The translations under genes and the position numbers were made by a program. From Marsupella aquatica (lineage: Eukaryota > Marchantiophyta): a stretch of 64,000 nt of DNA. The notes beneath the pieces are model-generated. The model ran no database searches. It was not told where the DNA came from and saw only the letters and a program-made list of their open reading frames with translations. Shown here piece after piece: positions 35,181-44,310 of the stretch. How positions within the stretch are numbered: position 1 is the first letter of the stretch; the number at the start of each line of letters is the position of its first letter. The stretch lies in NCBI GenBank assembly GCA_973895155.1, contig OZ316893.1, positions 18,290,001 through 18,354,000 of the forward strand, written 5' to 3'.

Positions 35181-35189
35181 CCCCCCCTT
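35181..35189 (-). promoter_or_regulatory. Polypurine tract of the chromovirus
   Basis: The minus-strand sequence TAAGGGGGGG immediately precedes the TG start of LTR copy d. Polypurine tracts prime plus-strand DNA synthesis in LTR retrotransposons. Confidence 0.5.
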
Positions 35190-35659
35190 AAAAATGGTCA
35201 CGCCCACGTGACCTTAGTAAACGTTCCAGCATGCCTAGACCACTTTAGGTCTTAAAAATATTATGAGGTAACAAATGGTTTGCCCATAAGGCTGATGCAA
35301 ATCAGGTTGGTATGCACATTCCAGACTTAGGAAATTCCAACCTATCCCAATTATCCAAGTAGGATGCCAGTCCAAACGGGTAAGCTAACTCCAAACTTGT
35401 CGGACCCATTGTTTTCCCCTTTGGGTACTCCCCTTTAGTTTGAACCAGCCCGTCCCCAAATGTGAGGCGGGCACCATCAACTTCCGCTTGCAAAAAGAAA
35501 ATCGGCCACCCAACAACCTCTAGCGCCCACAAAATCCAACTTTATCCTCAAGAGGCTAGGAGGAGTGAAACTAGGATACAACTCACAAAGGTAGCTACAG
35601 TTGCCTGTACCAGTTCACAACGGCGGTAGGCCGCTTTGCTTGCAATAGCTTCCAAGGAT

Positions 35660-36169
35660 CTCTGGGGCATTACCCAAATTTCTTCCGGTTCCCAAGTACT
35701 CTCGGCCTAATCATAGCCAGTCCACTTCACCAAATACTCTAAGATTTGCCTTCCTAACTTGCGTTTGTCACGTGGTCCAGAATTGCCTCCACCTCAAACT
35801 CCTCAGCGTCCTCCACCAGCATGGCGTCTGGACGCAAGACCTGATCCCGGTTGGGATCATTGTCTTGACAAATTTCTTGAGCCAACTAACATGGTAGCTT
35901 TTGCCTACGCTAATTTCCTTGGGTGTCTCCAACACGAACAAAACCGGATTATCCTTGTGGGCCCATTGTATGATGCAATAGGGCCCCGCATATCTGGGAG
36001 CCAACTTCCTACTTATCTTCCCGTGGTATTGTTTAGGCCTCAATTGCAACCAGACGCTCTCCTTAATTTCAAAGCTTACTTGGCGTCAATGTTTATCCAC
36101 TTGCGCCTTGTACCGACTTTGGGCAAGGGTCATACCCTTGGTAGCCGCTTCCACAACTAGGCGTCGCTC
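35660..36169 (-). pseudogene. Ty3/gypsy integrase C-terminus and chromodomain (broken)
   Basis: The minus frames give LAPRYAGPYCIIQWA, VSWLKKF and EEFEVEAILDH, then in another frame GRQILEYLVKWTGYD, a stop, and AESTWEPEEIW. This is the usual integrase C-terminal GPY/F-type segment followed by a chromodomain. A frame shift after AILDH (about 35770) and a stop near 35712 disable it. Upstream, the frame runs into an insertion at 36170 and resumes at 43515. Confidence 0.8.
36165..36169. repeat. Target-site duplication CGCTC, left copy
   Basis: CGCTC lies immediately before the TGTCGCGCCC start. The same five bases at 43515-43519 follow the GTCACA end of the inserted sequence. Confidence 0.55.
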
Positions 36170-37164
36170 TGTCGCGCCCATAACCCGGGCCTTAAATCCA
36201 AGTTAGTTCCATGGGGCGACCTCGACCACCAGTAGGGGTGAGGGTTCGGGCAAGGAGGTGTGTAGCGGGCCGGATTAGCCCTATGTCGGGCTAAGTCAAT
36301 ATACTTACCGGTATAATACTTACGCAGCTCGTACTAGTCATAGGTATATTTGATTTCCACCGCTGGAATATTCCCACAGTTTGTGACTCGGACTAACTCC
36401 CGGCTTGGGGCTTTCAAGCCATTGACGCGGCAAAACTTTGTGACATGCAATGGGTGGCAATCCCTACCATTAGTCCGCACCCAATACGTCCCTTAAAATG
36501 GCGCCTTTGCCCGAACAAAGCATACACACAACACCAATTACTCGCGGAAAAAATAAGAGGGAAAAGACTATAATTACTCAACGAAGAATCAATTTACATA
36601 GTTGACTCGACTTCTAAGGAGGTCAGCAGGCCTAAGGCAATTGATGCCTAGTCTCCACAAGGCCCCGCCCCGCACTTGCCCAGCAAGCTTGACTCTGGCT
36701 CTCACTCCTTAGTGCACTCAGACCCTGCTCAGGCTGGGACTCCCCGTGCCTCCCCTTTTCTTGCGGCTGAGATAACTAAGCCTTCTCCCCTTCTTCAGCA
36801 GAAAGGGAAGCCTAAATACTACAGTTGCGGAAAGGAACCGAAAGATACTACCTCTCGGGATAATGCCTATTGCACTGACTAACTACCTTCTGACTAACCG
36901 GCCGCACTACCTCTGACCGGTTGACCGTGAGTGGCGGGGGCGCTGACTGGGGTGGTAGTAGCCAAGCCTACTGACCAAAATCCTAGTCCATTGATGGACT
37001 CTATCCTATGTCGGCCGATCCTAACTGACTCTGTCCTAACCCTTCCTACTGCACCGCTAATCGGCGCCTAATGACAGCCATTTTGTCGTTAAGCCTAATC
37101 AAAAAGATGCTGCTGACTCAATTGCCTCGCGCGGTGCCTGCTCACATCCTCTGCTAACCACCCC

Positions 37165-38154
37165 TTACGTGTGTGCTGTGGTCGGGCCAAGGTTTGTCCC
37201 CTTGTCGGGGCGAGACCTCGAGCCGCCTTGATCAGAGGCGGGCCCAGGTCTTGCCCGCTGGAGGACGAGCAGGGTAACGCGGTCTTGCAAGGCCTTGTTG
37301 TCCCGTACCACCTCTTTTCTCTCGTTCATAGCTTTGTCGGCCTTGGTTTGGAGCTGTGCTACCTCCAGGTTGAGCTGGCTAATGGAGTCACGATGGATCT
37401 GGTCCTGCGCCAGCAAGTTATCTAGCTTGGCGAAGAGACTAGCCACCTGCTGAGCTGACTGCAGGAGTTGGTTGTTGAGGTCGTTTAGGCTGGTAACCCG
37501 AGCCGAGGATTCTAAGCGCAATTGAAGCATGGTGTCATCCCGCTTCTTGAGATCTGCTTGCACCGTGCTCAACTCTTGGCTTAGTCCGTCCCGTTGTTCA
37601 ACGGTGCGGACTAACTCCTCACGGCGGGTAGTGGCCTCCTCTTCAAGGTGTTCTACTAGCATTTGGAGGCGCCCGATCTCGTTCCCCTTTGCCATGAGTT
37701 CTTCCTCCAAGCGGCTTACGATCCGCGGTTGGTGCTCTAACATGAAGAAGGTTGGTTGGAAGTACGCCGAGACTTGTTGTCCGATGTACGTTGCCAGCTC
37801 CCCTGACATAGTCTGGCTAAACTTCTGGACCAGGTCGTAGGCCATGGTCCCTAGGGCTACTTGGTAGTCCTCCATCCTCTCGGGCACCGGTGGTTCCTCG
37901 GGCGGGGCGGCAAGCTCCTCCGTAGTCTGCAAAGGGGAGGGAAAGGTTTCTTCAGGTGGTGGAGGGATTGGGGGTGGTTGTACCGGGGGTAGCGGAGGCT
38001 CGACGGAAGGGGGTGGCGGATTTTCAACAGGAGGAGGCGACGGAGTATTAGTCGGGGCCGCGGGCTTGGGGTTTTCCCGAGGCGTGGTAGTTTGCTTGCT
38101 TGGGGTAGCCTCCTCCGGAGCGAGGGTGACATTAGTCGAGGCTGAGGTGGCCAT
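37165..38154 (-). CDS. Proline-rich coiled-coil protein of the nested element, 329 aa
   Basis: An open frame with ATG at 38154. The first 95 residues are Pro/Thr/Glu-rich (PPVENPPPPSVEPPLPPV), then comes a short conserved-looking stretch (YDLVQKFSQTMSGELATYI) and about 170 residues of heptad-rich coiled coil (RLEEELMAKGNEIGRLQMLV, VEQRDGLSQELSTVQADL). The tail is basic (GGSRSRPDKG). I do not recognise the family. Its place in a repeat and its similarity in plan to the 29-31 kb relic suggest a structural, Gag-like role; this is inference. Confidence 0.55.
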   Translation of the reverse strand: MATSASTNVTLAPEEATPSKQTTTPRENPKPAAPTNTPSPPPVENPPPPSVEPPLPPVQPPPIPPPPEETFPSPLQTTEELAAPPEEPPVPERMEDYQVALGTMAYDLVQKFSQTMSGELATYIGQQVSAYFQPTFFMLEHQPRIVSRLEEELMAKGNEIGRLQMLVEHLEEEATTRREELVRTVEQRDGLSQELSTVQADLKKRDDTMLQLRLESSARVTSLNDLNNQLLQSAQQVASLFAKLDNLLAQDQIHRDSISQLNLEVAQLQTKADKAMNERKEVVRDNKALQDRVTLLVLQRARPGPASDQGGSRSRPDKGTNLGPTTAHT

Positions 38155-40850
38155 ATTCTTTCCCCTGGCCTCCCGCTATCCGGGAAACCGTTTGAAGCGG
38201 TCTGAAAACTAGTTTCTATAGTTTCTTAGGGACTGATTTGAGGATAAGTATAAATCACTTTCTAGATACTTTATCTTTTATCAAATGTTATTTACTAGTT
38301 TCATCTAAGTTTCTAACACTTAAGCATTTCAAAATTAAAAAATAAAATTTTAAACGTAAGTTCTTTTAAGAATCTTTCACTTTTTGGTTTATTTTATTGT
38401 ATTTTTAAGTTTACCCTAATTCTTAACCACTAGTTTCTGAAGTGTCTCTAAGTTCATTCTTTGTTTTAAATCTAATACATAATCCTTCCTTAAGTTTAGT
38501 TCAAATGAAAAACTTTTTGAATATATTCTTTCCATCCATTTATTTTGTTACAACATCCATTTCATTTTTAAATTCAAAAGTTGCAATCAATTTTAATGGG
38601 TAAGTCACTCATTTATTTCTTAGGATTGAAGTTACATGGCTTTTTGGCTGTCTCAAACTCTAGATTCCCGACGTCATTTCAGCTCAGGTCAGTCTCCGTT
38701 CATCAGGTCAGTCGTCAATTGTTTCACCCAGACATTTGCTACAGAGCCTCATTCGCCGACAAGCCTCCCTTTTGTCTTCATTTCTCTTCTTTACTTCCCG
38801 GGCCTCTCCTTCAAGCCCTCCTTTCCTCGTCGTTTCAACTTTCCAATCCCATAAAAGGAAGAACTTTCATCCAACTTCCCCTTTACCATCCATCCTTATT
38901 TCAAACAGAGCGCCGATCTACTTCCTACTCCTTAGTTTAATCTAAACAATTCTTGTTTTAATTCTCTTTATGTTCGGTCCATTCCTTTCTTGGCATCGAA
39001 GTAGTCATTCCTTAGATCAAAGCTATTTCTTCTCGTTCCTCTTAACTCAGCCGACTCCTCTCTCTCACTTGAGACTTTCGCAGCTATAATGCCTCCTTAA
39101 GTCACTATCAACTTTCGTTTCTTACTGCAAATCGATCTTCTTTCCGGATTTTCCCTCAGCGCTTTATCTTCTTTTATCGTTCGTTCAATCTGACGTTTTT
39201 TTCTTTCTTTGCCAGTTTTGCACTGTCGCTTCTCTGCTCTTCTCAGATCGCATTTCTCATTGTAGTTCTGTTTCCAGCACCAGCTCCTCTCTCACATCCG
39301 CCATAGTCTTCGACTCTTCACTTGAAAATTTCCTCTTTTCACAATCACGTTGTCCTGCGCTGTTTCTCTCTCCAAAAAAATCTCAATAACGCTCTTCTGG
39401 AGTACCCATTTCAGACATGTTCTAGTTCTTCAAAAGAAAACATCAACAGCGAAAATCAATGCAGCTCCAATTCCTTCTCAGCTCTCAGCATCTCGCCTGC
39501 TCCGCCTTTTGTCTGCACCGCTTTCTACAGCTACAACAAAAATGAATGATTTTCTCCCAAGCCCAAGCTCCTTAGCTCTTTTCTATTCGTCTTGCTCACT
39601 GGTTCTCTTTGCCTTCACCATAGCCCTGATTCTTCACGACCAATCTTCCCCTATTCCCCCAAAAACGACTACGGCTATTCACACTCGCGAATTTCATCAG
39701 AACTTTCTCCTCTTCCAGTGACATTTTTCCGAATTCCATTCATGATCCGTTCTCGTTTCCTACCACCCTCCAGTCCTTCACTGCTCATCCACAAGTTCAA
39801 AAGTTATCTCTCACCCATGTTCGTATCACACAACCACCACAATCAAGCACACCAAATCTCCAAGTTCTCCTCGACTGCCTCTGGACGCCCTTCTTTTCTC
39901 AGTTCCACACTCCACCCCGTTCGATCTTACGTCCTCTATCCTTAGCCTCAGATGATCACTTCAACACGATCACAGCCTCCCGGAACAACTGATCGACTTT
40001 GCTGTAATTTCATTTCCCACATTTGAACACCTTCTCTGTCCTTAAGCTATCGGTTATTCATTTTTGCCATCTCATCAAAATAGGAGCTTGTCAACACCAT
40101 TACCCTTCGCTTCCGCCACACCTGCTTCGCCCTATATATTAACCCAGAAAATTTCCAACAGCATCCACGACTACCAAGCTCCGAATTCCTTATCGGACCT
40201 TAGCCTTCTCCCAAGATCCAAAATCACAGCGCACCACACTCTTTGGCCTATCCCCTCTCTTCTTTTCCTCTGAACTCCCTGGCGCACACACATCACTCGC
40301 AACCCATCTCCACAGCTCCTTCGATCTGCCGTTTTTCTTTCCTTCACTTTATTCCAATGCTCGCCATCGCCCACCTTCCATTTCCTCTTTTCTGCTGAAG
40401 TTTAACTTTCACCATGTTTCCACGAACATCCCTTCATTCTATCGCCGAACCTCATCACTCACTCCTTCCACTGTAACGATCACCTCCGTTACTTCCATAG
40501 CAGTCGCGACCAGACGAGTAACGACCACGCGCCTCCGCCACTCGAAAAAAAAATCTCCAGATCTCCACACACAACGACCATCATCCTCGGCTGAATCTCA
40601 CTCAATCACCCCGAGCTCTCTAGCGCGCCCACTTCCCAAGAATTTTTCTAATTCCCTCCGCGTGTCTAACTGCTATCTCCAACATGTCCTTATGAATTTG
40701 AATACTCCCAGGCCGCCACATGTCACTTCCACATTAAATGCCTCAATTTCCTTAAGCCTAAGCTTCAACTTTCACCCTTTTATTCCTCTTTTGTCTCAAT
40801 AACCTTCATCTCAAGTTCAGTTTCCTCTTTGTTTCTTTCTTTCACAAAAC
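38155..40850. other. C/T-rich non-coding part of the nested element
   Basis: 38160-38600 is AT-rich. 38600-40850 is strongly pyrimidine-rich on the plus strand. The plus-strand open frames here (60-143 codons) are low-complexity Ser/Pro/Phe/Leu stretches with no domain and overlap each other, so I do not call them genes. Confidence 0.45.
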
Positions 40851-40851
40851 A

Positions 40852-41549
40852 AAGAAAGGTACTGGGAATTGCAAGCTTTGCTGTGGGGTCTTGGAGACGA
40901 TGCAACATTTGTTCATTGAATGTTCCCATGCCTCATGTTGCTGGAGGATGTGTGACAGGATTTTGACGGAGCTTCGCTTACCCATTGGAGGTGGTCTGCT
41001 GGCTATTCTTGATGCATCGACAGGACCGGAGCCTATTCACACTGCTAGGATCTTTTGTGTATATCAGACTCTCTGGATAATTTGGCTGGGAAGAAATGAA
41101 CATATGTTCTCTGACAAGGTGGGACGTTCATTTGACTTGGGCCTGATGCTTGCTGAGACTGCCTATCACATCCATGCGGTTGGGGCTGGTTTACGCTTTG
41201 GGCGGCGTCGCTCTCGGTTGAACCGGGCTCAGGAATGGTTGCGGGGAACGAGGCAAATCTGGCTGAGACGGGGTGGGGACAGGATTCTCTTGGTGCCCTC
41301 TAGCGGCGGCGTTGCTGATTGAGGGGTCTGCTTTTTGGGGGGCTGCTGTGGGAAGGGCATGGGTGCTCTCTTGATCGGTGTTATTTCCCTTCTTTGAGGG
41401 GGGGCTCTCCCTGGGGCTTTGATGCTCTCTTTTGTGCTTTTGGGCTCTCTTTGTGGCTCGCTAGTGTGCTGTTGCTGTCCCTGTATTAAGGGCTGTTGTT
41501 CCCCCTATCCGTGGGGTCTTTCACGGTATTAAAATTTATAAAAAAAACC
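40852..41549 (+). mobile_element. 5'-truncated L1-type LINE 3' end with zf-RVT domain and A-rich tail
   Basis: The plus frame gives GNCKLCCGVLETMQHLFIEC (zf-RVT C-x2-C...H-x4-C), then ILDASTGPEPIHTARIFCVY, LWIIWLGRNEHMF and a basic tail ending at a stop near 41320. A 3' UTR follows and ends with TATTAAAATTTATAAAAAAA near 41550. This is the C-terminal end of a LINE of a different type (poly-A tail) from the hexamer-tailed copies. It is opposite in strand to the host element. Confidence 0.75.
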
Positions 41550-41572
41550 ATTCCAAGGAAAACAGAGAAATA

Positions 41573-42213
41573 TTACATTCCGAGCCGGTCAAAAGTAAGT
41601 CGACTAGATCCAGCACACTCCACTTCAATTGTCAAACATTTTTCCCGACGACACTGCCGTGCTTTGTACCAGGCGAGGATGATGGCGATATGACTTCCCA
41701 GGTAAGTCCTCCCCCCAATAGCCATAACTGCCTGAGCCCGCTTAAGCTCCCCCGAGAACCTACGGTAAAAGAATTGGGCCCAGTTCCACCGTTTGTACTG
41801 TTCCACCTGTACGATCGTGCAGAGGGAGATCTCGGATCGTGGCTCAATCACATGTAGGGTAGTCCGTATGAAGTTAATCGCTCCATACAGATTAAATTGG
41901 TGCACGACCCCTGCTTGTATCCATTGTCTGTCTTACCCTTGGGTTTGAAGTGCCGAGGTGTATACTCCTTATCCCAAATTCGGAGTTCAACCAACACCGG
42001 CCCGGTTGGCAGACAGAAGATCTGTCCCAGCCGATGCTCCGTGAGTGATAAGGTCTGTCCTGAAACCTTGGTGGTTGATACGTCAGTGTCAAAGTTGGAG
42101 ATGAACTCACAAATCTCCTTTGGCCCGGCTGCGCACGGTCTCCATAGCAAGTGAGCGAACTGCTCCAACTGATGCTCCTTGAGATAGTCTGCATGGTCAA
42201 GTTTCTTGATCAC
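41573..42213 (-). pseudogene. Retroelement accessory protein, conserved-domain part
   Basis: Minus frame 42213-41848 (KEICEFISNFDTDVSTTKV, LTEHRLGQIFCLPTGP, RIWDKEYTPRHFK). After a stop it continues in the 41905-41573 frame (RSEISLCTIVQVEQYKRWNW, IGGRTYLGSHIAIILAWYK). The layout recalls the 'putative plant transposon protein' domain found in some plant LTR elements, but I cannot confirm this. It contains at least one stop. Confidence 0.45.
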
Positions 42214-42416
42214 GATCCAGACTACCTCGGGGATGCAAATTACCTATAATAAGTTAGACTTTGGATTATCCAAGGGCCGTCGGGTCTGGTTTGTCGGGGG
42301 TTCACCGAGGTAGGTGCAGGGGCGGCGTTGGTTCGCGTTGTCGGTTTGGGGGCCGGTGTCGTCCTTGCCCGCTTTCGAGAACGCTGCTCAAGCTGCAGAC
42401 TAACACGCTCGGAACC

Positions 42417-43282
42417 CTAGGAACACTCGATGTTGTTCACGGGACGGACTCGAGACCGGTTCGGTGGTACGCCGGTGGTCATTGGCTGAGGGGTTGGGGG
42501 TGGTGTCGAGGTAGCCATATCCCAGTTGAAGGCGTTGGAGCTTTCCCCGAGGAACGTAAGATTACGCGCTGCTTCCCATTGTCTGCTGATGTCTTCTTCA
42601 CGCTTCTCGACTGCAATCTGTTGGTCGATGTATCCCAGAATCTTGTCGAACTCTGCTGGAGTCAGTCTTTGGCTGCCCCTCAGCCTAAAGAACTTCATGG
42701 GAACTTCAAGAATCGCCTGTGCCATCGATCTAAACCCCTCCTTGCTGATATATAGCTCGGTGATGTAATCCCGCAGCTCGTTGTAACTGGAATCCTTGGT
42801 GATGGTCGTCTTCTCACAGTTAACCTGTGCTACCTTGGCCACCAACTTCACGTATCTTCGTTCGTAAGCGGCTTTCTTGGGGTAAGAGTACCAGTAAGTC
42901 TTGGAGAACTTACCACCTACCTCGCCAAACAAGGTCCAAAATCCCAAGGCTGTAAGGGTCACACTAACCTTTGTAGTCTGGTTCGTCGAGTCCGCGTTCC
43001 TGCCCGGCAATTCCGGTTGCTGGTGGCGGCCTTACTCGCCCTGACTAAATCCCGCCACAATCCACTCTTAACCCTCGATAAGTTCCTCGTAAAAGGTACC
43101 TTGATGTGACCAAAAGACAAGAGTGAATGGCAGCGTCCATAAATTCTGAAAGGTAGAAATGAGCAAATGGCCCGCAGCGCCACCGACTCCGCTCTTATGG
43201 AGGTACCAGGGTGAGCTCGAGCGTGAGAGGGCAAGGCCGTTTTGGTCGCTGATAATGAGCTGAAGTTGGCGTCTCGGTCCAA
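42417..43282 (-). pseudogene. Retroelement accessory protein, N-terminal part
   Basis: The minus frame 43010-42417 is open for 197 codons (FGEVGGKFSKTYWYSYPKKA, YNELRDYITELYISKEGFRS, RLTPAEFDKILGYIDQQIAV). A further frame lies at 43282-42959. It is charged and helical with a Pro/Thr-rich end. It lies just upstream of the 42213-41573 part and is probably the same transcript. Function unknown. Confidence 0.4.
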
Positions 43283-43514
43283 GCGTGATCTCCTAACAGA
43301 TTTTTACTCCGCCACCGCCACCGTACCTTGGTCGATCGTAATAATCCCCCTCCTTAATTCACAATCATTCAGTCAACTAACCTACTCCTAATCTATTCAT
43401 AATGGCAAAGACGACTATTCCTACTACTCTATGCTACAGCTATGGTCCTAATGACCGTATAAGTCCTAATCTAGGACCTGCGCTCGGTTAAGTGACACGT
43501 TACCCATGTCACAC

Positions 43515-43519
43515 GCTCT
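43515..43519. repeat. Target-site duplication CGCTC, right copy
   Basis: Follows the GTCACA end of the nested element and matches 36165-36169. Confidence 0.55.
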
Positions 43520-44310
43520 CAACAAAAATTGTTTGTAGAAGGAACCTTGCTTTCCATCGGCCAACTTCCAGATTTATGAACCAGGAGGGCGCCCTTGGCG
43601 TCCTCGTTGTGGCTAACACAAACGGTGCAAACCCCTTCGCCTAATGCTTGGTCAAGTTATACCTAAACTTGGGCATTGTTAAGTGCTTTGCCCAATCCTT
43701 TTGATTGGCAGTCACAAAGTGACGCAAGTAGTCCTCCACAATCTCATTCACTTGTTCCGTTTGGGCATTCGTCTCGTGATGATACGCTCATCCTCTAGTA
43801 AGGTCTATTCCGAGTAACCGGAACAATGCCTTCCAAAAATGGCCCGTGAACTTGGTATCACAATCGGACAAGATATGCAACGACAATCCCCATTGTCGGA
43901 AGACATTATCAAATACTAGACCGACAACCTCTCAGGCCGAAACCATTTTTGTAATCGGCAAGAAATACGCCATCTTGGAAAAATGATCCACAAATTTTGT
44001 TAAGATGGAGTTACAGCCGTGGGACTCAGGTAACCCCACAATGAAGTCCATGGAGATGGACTCCCATGGAGCCGCGACTACTGGTAAGGGTTGCATAAGT
44101 CCTTCTTTTGCCCCTATAGACCATTTGGTTCTTTTGGCACGAGTAACAACTTTGCACGTGGCAAAGAACCGATTGCTTCATGTCCGGCCAGTACACATCT
44201 CACGACATACTGCAATACGTTGCAGCTTGTCCGCCATGCTCTCCCCAGGGTGAGTCGCGGTACTTTTGCAGAACCTCCAATCTTAGAGACTCTGGGATGT
44301 ACACACTAGA
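43520..44310 (-). pseudogene. Ty3/gypsy integrase: zinc (H2C2) and catalytic core, decayed
   Basis: The minus strand reads VYWPDMKQSVLCHVQSCYSC (H2C2 zinc region), then MDFIVGLPESHGCNSILTKF and DHFSKMAYFLPITK. Next come LSDCDTKFTGHFWKALF and NAQTEQVNEIVEDYLRHF, which carry the core D...D...E arrangement. Several stops are present. Upstream of the zinc region it is cut at about 44310, so RT and RNase H are missing. Downstream it continues across the nested insertion into 36169-35660. Confidence 0.75.

Larger units (their letters stand above)
36170..43514 (-). mobile_element. 7.3-kb element nested in the chromovirus integrase
   Basis: It runs from TGTCGCGCCC (36170) to ATGTCACA (43514), so it has TG...CA ends and 5-bp flanking duplications. 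Removing it and one duplication makes the integrase region before 43515 run into the segment below 36169. Its own genes lie on the minus strand: a conserved-domain protein region (43282-41573) and a coiled-coil protein (38154-37165). No protease, RT or integrase of its own is visible, so it looks non-autonomous. The left end (36170 to about 36900) resembles 33206-34000 and may be an LTR. I could not find a matching copy at the right end, so two intact LTRs are not shown. Confidence 0.5.

Noticed and set aside
38581-39945. Overlapping plus-strand frames of 69-123 codons
   Set aside because: The DNA is C/T-rich, the products are low-complexity Ser/Pro/Leu/Phe, three frames overlap, and no domain or splice pattern supports them.
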